Shown piece by piece: positions 54,665 to 63,108 of a stretch of 64,000 nucleotides of DNA. The translations under genes and the position numbers were made by a program. Every line of letters starts with the position of its first letter. The first letter of the stretch is position 1. The notes under the pieces are model-generated. The model worked only from the letters and a program-made list of their open reading frames with translations, was not told the origin of the DNA and ran no database searches. The DNA comes from Roseiarcus sp963832305 (GTDB lineage Bacteria > Pseudomonadota > Alphaproteobacteria > Rhizobiales > Beijerinckiaceae). The stretch spans positions 1 through 64,000 of the forward strand of contig CAWHTU010000017.1 in assembly GCA_963832305.1 (NCBI GenBank), given 5' to 3'.

Positions 54665-55632
54665 GCGATAGCGAGAGCATAAGCGTCAATTGCCGCGCCG
54701 CAGAATTGACGGCGGCCCTGCGGCGTGACGCCGCCATGTTGAATCTCGGGATTGCGCGCGGGCAGCACGGGGAAACCTTGATCGACGCCGGCGCGGAGCG
54801 GCGCGGCGGAGTCGAGGCAGGGCTGCGTATCGCGGAAATTTGTATGGGCGGCCTTGGGTCAGTGCGGCTTACGCCGGATAGCGCGACCCCGCGCTGGCCC
54901 TGGACGATCGCGGTCAGTTCGCCGCAGCCGGTCATCGCGTGCCTTGGCAGCCAATATGCCGGCTGGAGCCTGACACAAGGCGCCGGCAAAGACGCTTTCT
55001 TCGCGCTCGGTTCTGGCCCGGCTCGCGCGCTTGCCCAAAAGGAGACGGTTTTGAAGGACATCGGCTATCGGGACGAAGCCGATGTCGCCACCCTCGTCAT
55101 TGAAAGCGGCCGCCCGCCGCCGCCCGAAATCGTGGAGAACGTTGCGCGGGATTGCAAGATCGCACCGTCCGCTTTGACGGTGATTTACGCCCCGACGCAG
55201 AGCCTGGCCGGAGGCGCGCAGGTGATCGCGCGAGTCCTCGAAGTGGCGTTGCACAAGGCGCACGAGCTCAAGTTCCCGCTCGAGCGCATCGTCAGCGGCA
55301 TGGGCGCCGCGCCCCTGAGCCCCCCGCATCCCGATTTTGTCACCGCGATGGGCCGCACCAACGACGCGATCATCTACGGTGGACGCGCGCAGCTCTACGT
55401 CACCGGGCCGGCCGCGGACGCGAAAACCCTCGCCGAGGCCCTTCCCAGTCGCGCGTCGCGCGATTTCGGCGCCCCGTTCGCCGAGATATTCAAGCGCTTT
55501 CATGGCGATTTCTACGCCATCGACCCAATGCTGTTCAGTCCGGCCGAGGTCATCGTCAGCGCGATCGAAAGCGGGGAGAGTTTTCACGCGGGCGCGATGC
55601 ATCACCAGTTGCTAGATGCCTCCTTCGCCTGA
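54661..55632 (+). CDS. mch: Methenyl-H4MPT cyclohydrolase
   Basis: Mch converts methenyl-H4MPT to formyl-H4MPT in the cytoplasm. The 323-residue protein begins at a TTG (54661) overlapping the orf17 stop and contains GIARGQHGETLIDAGAERRG, PQPVIACLGSQYAGWSL, SGPARALAQKE, GRPPPPEIVENVARDC and MGRTNDAIIYGGRAQLYVTG, all typical. Length is normal. Confidence 0.97.
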   Translation: MSDSESISVNCRAAELTAALRRDAAMLNLGIARGQHGETLIDAGAERRGGVEAGLRIAEICMGGLGSVRLTPDSATPRWPWTIAVSSPQPVIACLGSQYAGWSLTQGAGKDAFFALGSGPARALAQKETVLKDIGYRDEADVATLVIESGRPPPPEIVENVARDCKIAPSALTVIYAPTQSLAGGAQVIARVLEVALHKAHELKFPLERIVSGMGAAPLSPPHPDFVTAMGRTNDAIIYGGRAQLYVTGPAADAKTLAEALPSRASRDFGAPFAEIFKRFHGDFYAIDPMLFSPAEVIVSAIESGESFHAGAMHHQLLDASFA

Positions 55633-56548
55633 CGGGTTGGCGCGCCCCACGATTCTTGTCGTCAGCGATCAGCGCGACTGGCACGCCCGCCAAATGGAAG
55701 CCGCGTTCGCCGCAGTTGGCGCGCGCGCCGTGCGGATCGATCTTGCGGCGTGCGACTTCGACACGTTGAGCCCGAGCGGGCTGATGCTGCCCGTCCTCGA
55801 ATCGCAATTACCGGACGCGGTCCACGTCCGGACGCTATCGGCCGGGTCGTTCGAGGCGATCACCAAACGCCTGGGCGTCCTGCATGCGCTGGCGAAAGTG
55901 GGAGTCGTCGTGTGGAACGACGCGCGCGCCATCGAACACTGTGTCGACAAGTCGATGACGAGCTTCCTGCTCGAGCGCGCCGGCGTGCCGACGCCGCCGT
56001 CGTGGACGGTGGAATCAGCGCCAGCGACGCGCGCCCTTGTCGAACGCGAAGCGCCGCGCGGCCCGCTCGTGCTGAAGCCGCTGTTCGGCGCGCAGGGAAA
56101 GGGCCTCCGGTTGATTCGGCGGCCGGAAGACTTGCCCGGTCCGGAAGACGTCGCAGGCGTCTATTATCTGCAACGTTTTCAACCCGTCGAAACCAAGGAC
56201 TTCAGGGACTATCGACTGTTCGTTCTGCGCGGTCGCGTTGTCGCCGCGATGATGCGCCGCGCCTCGACTTGGATCACCAACGTCAAGCAGGGAGGCAAAC
56301 CCCTTGCGGTCGCGCCTGATCCAGGAATGGAGCGTCTCGCCATCGCGGCGGCGGAAGCGGTCGGCGCCGCCATCGCCGGAGTCGACGTGCTCGTAACCAT
56401 TGATGGCGCGCCGACAGTGCTCGAGGTCAACAGCATGCCCGCATGGAATGGCCTGCAAACCGTCAGCGCGCATAGCATCGCGGCGGCGATCGCGGCGGCG
56501 TTCATGGACGAATTGGACGGCCGGCCGACGCAACGGCGCGCCCGATGA
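55616..56548 (+). CDS. orf7: ATP-grasp ligase of the C1 cluster (orf7)
   Basis: The 310-residue RimK-like ATP-grasp protein reads PTILVVSDQRDWHARQMEAA, ERAGVPTPPSWTVESAPATR, PLVLKPLFGAQGKGLRLIRR and the metal-binding GAPTVLEVNSMPAWNGLQ. It is orf7 of methylotroph clusters. It probably adds glutamate residues to a cofactor (H4MPT or methanofuran analogue); the exact substrate is inferred. Overlaps mch by 17 bases and orf5 by 4. Confidence 0.88.
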   Translation: MPPSPDGLARPTILVVSDQRDWHARQMEAAFAAVGARAVRIDLAACDFDTLSPSGLMLPVLESQLPDAVHVRTLSAGSFEAITKRLGVLHALAKVGVVVWNDARAIEHCVDKSMTSFLLERAGVPTPPSWTVESAPATRALVEREAPRGPLVLKPLFGAQGKGLRLIRRPEDLPGPEDVAGVYYLQRFQPVETKDFRDYRLFVLRGRVVAAMMRRASTWITNVKQGGKPLAVAPDPGMERLAIAAAEAVGAAIAGVDVLVTIDGAPTVLEVNSMPAWNGLQTVSAHSIAAAIAAAFMDELDGRPTQRRAR

Positions 56549-57435
56549 GTGACGCCGAAGACCGGGTCGCTCAGGCCTACATCGAGGCATGCCTCGCCGA
56601 ACTCGACGCGCCCAAACCGGGCAATGTGCATAGATTCGCGCCGGGCCACGAAATGAGCGTCGCCGACTTCGTTCGCAGCGCCGAAGCAAGCGCCGGCCCT
56701 ATCGCCGCAAGAGGCGCGCGCGTGGGCGTGCGCATCCGCTGCGCCGTCGAAGCGACCCTGTCGGCGGTCGGTCAGAACACGAACCTCGGCATCATCCTCC
56801 TGTGCGCGCCGCTCGCGGCGGCGATGGAGCGCGCGCATGTCGCGCTGCGTCCCGCGCTGGCCAGCGTCCTCGACAATCTCGACCAGGCGGACGCCGCGGA
56901 GACCTATTCCGCCATCGCCGCGGCCAACCCTGGCGGACTCGGCCGCGCGGCCCGGCACGACGTCAACGCCCCCGCCGCCGTGACGCTGCGCGAGGCCATG
57001 GCCGAGGCGGCTGAGCGGGACCGGATCGCGCGCCAGTACGCTACGGCCTACGAGGACGTATTCTCGCTCGGCTTGCCGACGCTGGCGACAGCGGTCAGGC
57101 GGCGAAGCGACCCGCGCTGGTCGACCCTCGATGTCTATTTGACTTTTCTCGCCGCAATGCCCGACACGCACATCTTGCGCAAATTTGACGCGGCTGCCGC
57201 AGAGGGGGTTCGCCGCGAGGCGGTGGAGTGGCGGGACGCCTTCGCGGCTGCTCATGATCCAAAGAGGATGACCGAGGGGCTTCTGGGCTGGGACGCGGCG
57301 CTCAAAGCGCGCGGGATCAATCCCGGAACGAGCGCCGACCTGACGGTCGCGACGCTCTTTGCGGCGAAGCTGTCCTCGATTCGTGGCGACAATTGCGCCG
57401 CAACCATCTTGCCCTTGCGCCCCAAGGATGATTGA
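56545..57435 (+). CDS. orf5: CitG-like protein of the C1 cluster (orf5)
   Basis: The 296-residue protein is of the triphosphoribosyl-dephospho-CoA synthase (CitG/MdcB) fold: ACLAELDAPKPGNVHRFAPG, TNLGIILLCAPLAAAMERAH, and the His/Asn-containing GLGRAARHDVNAPAAV and PGTSADLTVATLFAAKL. It is orf5, a gene conserved in H4MPT users. The nucleotide-type reaction in cofactor synthesis is unproven. It overlaps orf7 by 4 bases. Confidence 0.88.
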   Translation: MSDAEDRVAQAYIEACLAELDAPKPGNVHRFAPGHEMSVADFVRSAEASAGPIAARGARVGVRIRCAVEATLSAVGQNTNLGIILLCAPLAAAMERAHVALRPALASVLDNLDQADAAETYSAIAAANPGGLGRAARHDVNAPAAVTLREAMAEAAERDRIARQYATAYEDVFSLGLPTLATAVRRRSDPRWSTLDVYLTFLAAMPDTHILRKFDAAAAEGVRREAVEWRDAFAAAHDPKRMTEGLLGWDAALKARGINPGTSADLTVATLFAAKLSSIRGDNCAATILPLRPKDD

Positions 57436-57576
57436 CTTGGGTTCACGGGGAAACCCGCGACTATCCGGCCAACCGATCCCGCTCATCCGGGATGCTGAAA
57501 ACAAGGATAGCCAGTCCGCCTCGTCGGAAATGGCGGGACGGTATGTGGATTGGCTCGATCCCAGGGAGGAGTTAGC

Positions 57577-58083
57577 ATGGCCAAAATCAATAAGCTCATG
57601 GTTGGCGAATCGCTTGTCGGCGACGGCAACGAAGTCGCTCATATCGATCTCATCATCGGGCCTAGGGGCAGCGCGGCGGAATCGGCTTTCGCCCACGCAC
57701 TGACCAACAACAAGGATGGCTTCACGTCCCTCCTCGCGGTTGTGGCGCCGAACCTGATCGCGAAGCCCGCGACCGTGATGTTCAACAAGGTGACGATCAA
57801 GGGCGCCAAGCAGGCGGTGCAGATGTTCGGCCCCGCACAACATGCGGTCGCGAAAGCAGTCGCCGATAGCGTGGCTGACGGGACAATCCCCGCCGCGGAG
57901 GCCGACGACCTGTTCATCTGCGTCGGCGTCTTCATTCATTGGGAAGCGGCCGACGACAAGAAGATTCACGATTTCAACTATCGCGCCGTCAAGGAGTCGA
58001 TCGAGCGCGCCGTGAGCGGCAAGCCGACGCCCGCGGAGGTCGTCGCTCAGCGCGACACCGTGAAGCACCCGTTCAGCCCCTAG
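57577..58083 (+). CDS. fae: Formaldehyde-activating enzyme
   Basis: Fae condenses formaldehyde with H4MPT to methylene-H4MPT, the entry of the pathway. The 168-residue protein starts MAKINKLMVGESLVGDGNEV (57577) after a strong GGGAGGAG site. His in NEVAHIDLIIGPRGSAAE is the proposed catalytic residue; PNLIAKPATVMFNKVTIKGA and GVFIHWEAADDKKIHDFNYR are typical. A 141-base gap from orf5 suggests its own promoter, and a strong terminator follows, both as expected for a highly expressed gene. Confidence 0.98.
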   Translation: MAKINKLMVGESLVGDGNEVAHIDLIIGPRGSAAESAFAHALTNNKDGFTSLLAVVAPNLIAKPATVMFNKVTIKGAKQAVQMFGPAQHAVAKAVADSVADGTIPAAEADDLFICVGVFIHWEAADDKKIHDFNYRAVKESIERAVSGKPTPAEVVAQRDTVKHPFSP

Positions 58084-58118
58084 GCTCGACTCAACACTGG
58101 CCGCTTCGATCGAGGCCG

Positions 58119-58155
58119 ACACGCGGGAAACTCAGTCTCCCGCGTGTATTTTTTG
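58119..58155 (+). terminator. Rho-independent terminator of fae
   Basis: A 10-bp stem (ACACGCGGGA at 58119-58128 with TCCCGCGTGT at 58138-58147) is followed by A and six T residues. It lies 36 bases past the fae stop. Confidence 0.9.
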
Positions 58156-58207
58156 TCGTGGAGCGACGGTTTGGTGACGGGTTCGCTTGGCCTTCCACGA
58201 ACTCCTA

Positions 58208-58420
58208 TCACGCCCGGCTGCGGGACCAGGCGAAGACAAGCGCCGCCAGCCCAATGACAAGCGCGCCCAGTCCGTGGTTGAAGTGGGGCCTCGTGGATCC
58301 AGGGTCGAAGCCGGGCACAAGAGCAGGGAGTTGTCCCGCGGGCGTCAGCCAGTAAAGCGCCGCCAAGGCGACAAACGCCAGCCCGATGATGACTGCTATT
58401 GAAACGACGATTGTGTTCAT
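58208..58420 (-). CDS. Small two-segment membrane protein
   Basis: The 70-residue protein has two membrane segments: MNTIVVSIAVIIGLAFVALA and GLGALVIGLAALVFAWSRSR, joined by a Pro/Gly loop. GGAGGG lies before the ATG. No family can be named with certainty. It lies beyond the fae terminator and is co-oriented with the gene upstream. Confidence 0.65.
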   Translation of the reverse strand: MNTIVVSIAVIIGLAFVALAALYWLTPAGQLPALVPGFDPGSTRPHFNHGLGALVIGLAALVFAWSRSRA

Positions 58421-58470
58421 GACTCGACCCTCCTACCCCGCCATGCCTTCCTGGCGAGCGCCCTGGTAAA

Positions 58471-59784
58471 TCAGGTCCGTCCTTCTCCCGTCACCCGCCA
58501 GATCACGTCGCCCACATCGTCCGCGACAAGAAGCGAGCCGTCCGGGCCGAGCGCGACCCCCACGGGCCGGCCGTACGACAATCGCTCGTCTGGCGACAGA
58601 AAGCCGGTGAGGATGTCGCGCGGCGGCCCAGCCGGACGCCCATCCGCGAACGGGATAAGCACGACCTTGTAGCCGGAGAGCGTGCTGCGGTTCCAGGAGC
58701 CGTGCTGGCCGACCGCCATGCCTTCGGGAAAGCCGGGAAGCGCGCCGGCCGGCAGCCAGCAGAGGCCGAGCGAAGCGGTGTGGCCGCCGAGCGCATAGTC
58801 GGGCGTGATCGCCTTCGCGACCATGTCCGGATCCTGGGGGACGCGATCATCCACCGTCCGCCCCCAGTAGCAATAGGGCCAGCCGTAGAAGCCTCCATCA
58901 CGGACCGAGGCCAGATAGTCGGGAGGCGTCTCGTCGCCGATTCCGTCGCGCTCGTTGACCGACGTCCACAGCGCGCCGGTCCGCGGCTCCCAGGCGAGGC
59001 CCACCGGATTGCGCAGGCCGCTCGCGAAGATGCGGCTCCCGCCGCTCTTGAGATCAAGCTCGTAAATCGCGGCCCGGCCCTCCTCGACCGCCATGCCCTG
59101 GTCGGCAATGTTGGTCAGCGATCCGACGCCGGCGTAGAGTTTCGTCCCATCGGGGCTCGCGAGCAGGCTTCGGGTCCAATGCCCATCGGTCTTGAACGTG
59201 ATCAGCTTGCGCCCCGGCGCCGCGATCCGAGTCGCGCCCGGCGAATAGGGGAAGGCGACCACCCCATCGGTGTTGCCGACGTAGAATGTATCGCCGACGA
59301 GCGCCATTCCGAACGGCTGCTTCAGCCCGTCGAGGAACAGGTTGCGGGTCTCGGCGACGCCATCGCCGTCCCTGTCCGCGAGAAGGGTGATCCTGTTCGG
59401 GCTTGGGCCGACGGCGGCGGCGCGCTTGAGTGTGCTGAACATCGCATAATCGAAGAAGGACTTGATCGGCGCCGAGTCCATTAGCGCCTCGGCCGCGAGC
59501 ACCTCGCCGCCCGGCAGCACATGGATCCAGCGTGGGTGCTTGAGGCCGCTGGCAAACGCATTGACCTTGAGCCCCGGGGCGGCGATCGGCGTCCGCCCTT
59601 GCGCCCACCCGTTCGCGGTCGGCATCTTGAGGGTCGGAACAGCGCCCTGGGGTTTTGCCGGCGGGATCGTCGGGTTCGCGCCGAAAGTCGGCGCCGGGCT
59701 CCCTTGCGACCGCCTTAACCAGATCGCCGTCGCGCCGGCCAGTTCGGCCAGTCGCGAAACAATGTCGGACAAACCCATTCGCAA
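58471..59784 (-). CDS. Sorbosone dehydrogenase-like (PQQ-type propeller) protein
   Basis: The 437-residue protein has a hydrophobic start region, then a six-bladed propeller of the soluble glucose/sorbosone dehydrogenase family: NAFASGLKHPRWIHVLPGGE, ITLLADRDGDGVAETRNLFL, NTDGVVAFPYSPGATR, LRNPVGLAWEPRTGALWTSV and VGQHGSWNRSTLSGYKVVLI. The DRDGDG loop is a calcium-type site. Members may use PQQ to oxidise sugars or aldehydes; activity here is unproven. Confidence 0.87.
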   Translation of the reverse strand: MRMGLSDIVSRLAELAGATAIWLRRSQGSPAPTFGANPTIPPAKPQGAVPTLKMPTANGWAQGRTPIAAPGLKVNAFASGLKHPRWIHVLPGGEVLAAEALMDSAPIKSFFDYAMFSTLKRAAAVGPSPNRITLLADRDGDGVAETRNLFLDGLKQPFGMALVGDTFYVGNTDGVVAFPYSPGATRIAAPGRKLITFKTDGHWTRSLLASPDGTKLYAGVGSLTNIADQGMAVEEGRAAIYELDLKSGGSRIFASGLRNPVGLAWEPRTGALWTSVNERDGIGDETPPDYLASVRDGGFYGWPYCYWGRTVDDRVPQDPDMVAKAITPDYALGGHTASLGLCWLPAGALPGFPEGMAVGQHGSWNRSTLSGYKVVLIPFADGRPAGPPRDILTGFLSPDERLSYGRPVGVALGPDGSLLVADDVGDVIWRVTGEGRT

Positions 59785-59874
59785 TTCTCCCAGCGCCTCG
59801 CCGATGTTAGCGCATGGCTCCTCTAGACGACAACGCAGCCGTCGTCGCGGAAAAGCGAGGAATGGCCGGCCCTC

Positions 59875-60492
59875 TCACTTCCGCGCTGCTGCGAGCGTCC
59901 GGAAGGTGATCGAATAGCGGCGCCGGTCGAGCGCAGGAATGCTGTGCTCCCATTCCGTCCGCGATGGTCCCGACAGGAGATAGGCCGAGCGCGGCTCGAC
60001 CGTCAGCGAAAGGCGATCCCAGCCGTCCCCGTTTTTCCGGCGGAAGCGGAAGGTGCAGGGGGCGAGCAGCGATACTCCGACCACCTCGTCGAACTGGGCT
60101 TTGTCCCGGTGCCAGCCGATGCCCGCGCCGGGTGGATATTCGTTGATGAGCACTTGCTGGAAGGCTTCCGCCGGGCGGTCAAAAACCTCGGCTATCTTCC
60201 GCCGCAAGGGTTCGAGAAAGGACGGCAACGGCGGGGCCTCGACCACCTGCCGGGCGCCGTAGTCATAGCGAAATCCAAACCCGACCACCTGGCGGTTGGC
60301 CTGGTAGCCGTGAAAATCAAACGGCTTGAACGGAAGAGCTGCAAGTTCGCGCGCCAGACTCTCCTCCTGCTCGGGCGTTAGCAGATCGGCGGAATAGCGA
60401 AAGCCCTCCGGAGAGCGGTTCGAGGGGCCAAACAAATCACCCGAAGCGGCCGTTGGATGGGATTGAGCCTTGCGGCGCGTCACAACATTCAT
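59875..60492 (-). CDS. AlkB-like DNA repair dioxygenase
   Basis: The protein from MNVVTRRK (60492; about 205 residues) has the AlkB 2-oxoglutarate/Fe(II) core: GFRYDYGARQ, VLINEYPPGAGIGWHRDKAQ with the HxD iron pair, SAYLLSGPSRTEWEHSIPA with the distal His, and RRYSITFRTL with the 2-oxoglutarate Arg. AlkB proteins remove methyl groups from alkylated bases, releasing formaldehyde. It has the AlkB2/ALKBH2-like layout with an N-terminal extension. A relative acting on other substrates cannot be excluded. Confidence 0.88.
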   Translation of the reverse strand: MNVVTRRKAQSHPTAASGDLFGPSNRSPEGFRYSADLLTPEQEESLARELAALPFKPFDFHGYQANRQVVGFGFRYDYGARQVVEAPPLPSFLEPLRRKIAEVFDRPAEAFQQVLINEYPPGAGIGWHRDKAQFDEVVGVSLLAPCTFRFRRKNGDGWDRLSLTVEPRSAYLLSGPSRTEWEHSIPALDRRRYSITFRTLAAARK

Positions 60493-60602
60493 CGCCGAGC
60501 TTAGATAGGCGCCGGGCAACGCCCGACAACCCTAGATGGAGCGATGGCCTGCCATCGATTCGTCGCGAGACCGGCGCGATCCGGGCGCCCGCGCAAGAGC
60601 GG

Positions 60603-61262
60603 TCATCCGGTCGAGGCAACTCCGTTCGGCCACGCCCGCCCCTTCTGCCGCGCGCCCAGCCGGGCAACCAAGCGGAGATCGGCGACGAAAGCGGCGTAGG
60701 CCGCACGCCTGTCTCCTTCGTCGCGCAGGCGCAGGAGCGCGGAGGGGTGGACGGTGATCAGCACCTGCAATCCGCTCGGGAGGTCGATGATCTCGCCGCG
60801 GTGGCTCTGAATCGGCACGGCGCGTCCGACAAGGCTTTGCGCCGCCGTAGCACCCAGCGCGACAACAAGCTGCGGCGTTATCGCCTCGATTTCGCCGATG
60901 AGCCACCTTGAGCTGCACACTCTGATTTCGCCAGCGTTCGGACGCTTGTGCAGCCGCCGCTTGCCACGCGGCTCAAACTTGAAATGCTTGACCGCGTTGG
61001 TCACGTAGACGCGCGCGCGATCGACGCCTGCGTCGGCGAGCGCCTTGTCCAGCAGCAGACCGGCCGGCCCCACGAACGGACGACCCGCGAGGTCCTCGCG
61101 GTCTCCCGGCTGCTCGCCGACAAGCATGATCTCCGCGTCTGGCGGCCCCTCTCCAAACACCGTTTGGGTCGCATTCTTCCACAACGGGCAGGCGCGGCAG
61201 GAGGCTGCTTCGCGACGCAAGCCCTCCAGGCTGTCGGTCGCTGCGCCTGTCATCAAATTCAT
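60603..61262 (-). CDS. udgX: Uracil-DNA glycosylase, UdgX type
   Basis: The 219-residue protein (start MNLMTGAATD) is a family 4-like uracil-DNA glycosylase with iron-sulfur Cys residues 22, 25 and 116. GEGPPDAEIMLVGEQPGDRE holds the uracil-site motif and HPSALLR the second. The insertion KRRLH (101-105) after VTNAVKHFKF is the R-loop that marks UdgX, in which the His forms a covalent bond with the abasic site. It lies upstream of AlkB on the same strand. Confidence 0.9.
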   Translation of the reverse strand: MNLMTGAATDSLEGLRREAASCRACPLWKNATQTVFGEGPPDAEIMLVGEQPGDREDLAGRPFVGPAGLLLDKALADAGVDRARVYVTNAVKHFKFEPRGKRRLHKRPNAGEIRVCSSRWLIGEIEAITPQLVVALGATAAQSLVGRAVPIQSHRGEIIDLPSGLQVLITVHPSALLRLRDEGDRRAAYAAFVADLRLVARLGARQKGRAWPNGVASTG

Positions 61263-61404
61263 CGGGGACCGTCCGTTACGCCGACTGAAGTCGAGCCTGC
61301 GAACCACAAAGTCGGCAGGCGCCTTCGCGTTCCACCGGCGCGGGAACATTTTTGTCCGGGCAAGCGTTCGCCCGTCCAGCCGCGCAAGATTTCAGGAGGG
61401 TTCC

Positions 61405-61968
61405 ATGCCGGACATTCGCCACTCGCGCATCCTCATCATTGCCACCGACGGGTTCGAACAGCTCGAGCTGACCGTGCCGCGAGACGAACTGCGCAAGGCG
61501 GGCGCGCATGTCGATGTCGCAACGCCGACAGGAAACCCAATTCGCGGGTGGAACAAGACCGATTGGGGAGAAACCGCGTCGGCGGATCTCCGGATCGCGG
61601 GCGCCAACCCGGACAATTACGACGCGCTGGTCCTGCCGGGCGGGGTCATGAATCCCGACAAGCTTCGGGTCGATGCCGGCGCGATGGCGATCGTGAAATC
61701 GTTTCTGGGGAGCGGCAAGATCGTCGCGGCGATCTGCCACGCCCCCTGGCTGCTCATCCAGGCCGACGCCGTCCGGAACCGGAAAATGACGTCGTACAAG
61801 TCGGTGCGGAAGGACGTCGAAAACGCCGGCGGCCGGTGGGTCGACGAGGAAGTCGTGACCGACAATGGCGTGATCACGAGCCGCAGTCCCGACGACCTGC
61901 CCGCCTTTGTCGCGAAAATCATCGAGGAGGTCGCGGAAGGCCGCCACGAACGGCGCCGCGCGGTATAG
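61405..61968 (+). CDS. DJ-1/PfpI family protein
   Basis: The 187-residue protein starts MPDIRHSRILIIATDGFEQL (61405; CAGGAGGG upstream). The nucleophile elbow is AAICHAPWLLIQ with the conserved Cys, and the upstream Glu is in GFEQLELTVP. Members include PfpI/YhbO-type stress proteins, with reported protease-like or deglycase activity. The family matches a stress or carbonyl-protection role, which suits a formaldehyde-producing cell, but that is inference. Confidence 0.92.
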   Translation: MPDIRHSRILIIATDGFEQLELTVPRDELRKAGAHVDVATPTGNPIRGWNKTDWGETASADLRIAGANPDNYDALVLPGGVMNPDKLRVDAGAMAIVKSFLGSGKIVAAICHAPWLLIQADAVRNRKMTSYKSVRKDVENAGGRWVDEEVVTDNGVITSRSPDDLPAFVAKIIEEVAEGRHERRRAV

Positions 61969-61976
61969 AGGTCCGG

Positions 61977-62165
61977 CTATCGCGCCTGAGGCCGCGTCTT
62001 CTTGGAGCCCGGCGAGTTCTCGCCGCCCTGCTCCTCGGGGGGCTTTGCGACGCTGTCGTTGTAGTCCTCGTGCTCCGCGGCGTATGGCTGCCGATTCTCT
62101 CTGGCTTGGCCATGCGGCAAGCTCGCGGCGGCATCGGGACGAGGCCGCGGATGATGTTTGTTCAT
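61977..62165 (-). CDS. Small hydrophilic hypothetical protein
   Basis: The 62-residue protein (MNKHHPRPRPDAAASLPHGQ, then ARENRQPYAAEHEDYNDSVA) is polar, with no membrane segment and low complexity. It resembles small disordered stress proteins. It ends 9 bases from the convergent DJ-1 gene. No family recognised. Confidence 0.45.
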   Translation of the reverse strand: MNKHHPRPRPDAAASLPHGQARENRQPYAAEHEDYNDSVAKPPEEQGGENSPGSKKTRPQAR

Positions 62166-62211
62166 AGGTGAATGTCCCCTCGAATGGCGCGCGACGCGCG
62201 GCGGGAATGGG

Positions 62212-62505
62212 TCAGGCCTTGCGGCCGAACAGCCGGCGCAATTTTCCTTTGGCGGCTTCAAGCGTCCGCTTGCGGCCGGGCGGCAAGTTTCGACCCGCCC
62301 TGTTGATGTACAGGTTCAGCATCGACATCGCCGAGCGGAACGCGCCCGACTTGCGGCGGTCGCTCGATTCCGCGGATCGCTTGAGCGATTCGGCGATTTC
62401 GGCGGGGTCATCCTTATTGAACACGTGCGGCTCGAGGTCGAGCGCATCCGAGTGCGCTGTCACTTCAGCCGACCATTTCTTCTTCGTCCGATTGGGCTGC
62501 GCCAT
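62212..62505 (-). CDS. DUF3175 protein
   Basis: The 97-residue protein from the ATG at 62505 reads KKKWSAEVTAHSDALDLEPH, DDPAEIAESLKRSAESSDRR and AFRSAMSMLNLYINRAGRNL, the DUF3175 signature. The family is small, basic and of unknown function, often near stress or DNA-repair genes. Confidence 0.88.
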   Translation of the reverse strand: MAQPNRTKKKWSAEVTAHSDALDLEPHVFNKDDPAEIAESLKRSAESSDRRKSGAFRSAMSMLNLYINRAGRNLPPGRKRTLEAAKGKLRRLFGRKA

Positions 62506-62520
62506 GACCTGCACCGGTTG

Positions 62521-62549
62521 AAAAAGAGGCTCCGGAGAACGGAGCCTCT
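62521..62549 (-). terminator. Rho-independent terminator of the 86-residue secreted gene
   Basis: On the minus strand a 10-bp stem (AGAGGCTCCG with CGGAGCCTCT, loop of 5) is followed by a run of T residues (62521-62525). It lies 19 bases beyond the stop at 62568 and just before the DUF3175 start, so the two genes are separate transcripts. Confidence 0.85.
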
Positions 62550-62567
62550 ATTGGAGAGGCGCCTGGC

Positions 62568-62828
62568 TCAGAAGGCGCGCCATTCGCCGCCATGCCAGTA
62601 GCCGCGGCCTGGATGCTCCTTCCAGGCGTGATGCTCGCCTTCCTTCCATCGCCAATCGTCCGGATGGATGATTATGCCGGCGGCCGGCGGATAGGCGTAA
62701 GCCTCTGGCGAATGCCAGCAGTCGCCATCATCGTTGCAGACAATTCGCGCCGAGGCGCCCAGCGACGACATGGCGACCATGCCAAGTCCTGCGAAAGCGA
62801 GAACGACGAGTTTTGCACGGGGATTCAT
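62568..62828 (-). CDS. Small secreted His/Trp-rich protein
   Basis: The 86-residue protein has a signal peptide (MNPRAKLVVLAFAGLGMVAM) and a mature part with IVCNDDGDCWHS, a Cys pair that could bond, and GRGYWHGGEWRAF, rich in His, Trp and Gly. This pattern recurs in small exported proteins of Hyphomicrobiales of unknown role; metal binding is possible. It has its own terminator. Confidence 0.75.
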   Translation of the reverse strand: MNPRAKLVVLAFAGLGMVAMSSLGASARIVCNDDGDCWHSPEAYAYPPAAGIIIHPDDWRWKEGEHHAWKEHPGRGYWHGGEWRAF

Positions 62829-63108
62829 CTGGGGTCCTCCTATACGATTGGTCACCCGAAACGCCCGTGCAAGCCGAATGTTCCCGTGTCGGTCGACCTC
62901 CCCGGCGGCGCCGGACCCGCCGATCGTCTGCCCGGGTCCTCTGGACAAATATCCGCGGCGCCTCTTTTTTGAATGCCGTTGTTCCGCTTTGCGCTGCGGC
63001 TTACCCCGCCTTCGCCGGCGAAATCATTCGGGCTAGGATGGAAAGCCGGCGCGATTGCGCTTGGAGAGCGCGCGCCAGCGGCTCGCCCTTACTGCGTGGA
63101 CCCCTGAC

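Noticed and set aside
56209..58122. Minus-strand open frame of 637 codons opposite orf7, orf5 and fae
   Set aside because: It is the antisense shadow of three well-identified genes in GC-rich sequence and has no domain of its own.
59370..59400. EF-hand-like DRDGDG motif, considered as a lanmodulin trace
   Set aside because: It lies inside the sorbosone-dehydrogenase-like propeller, where such a calcium loop is normal; no multi-EF-hand protein is present.
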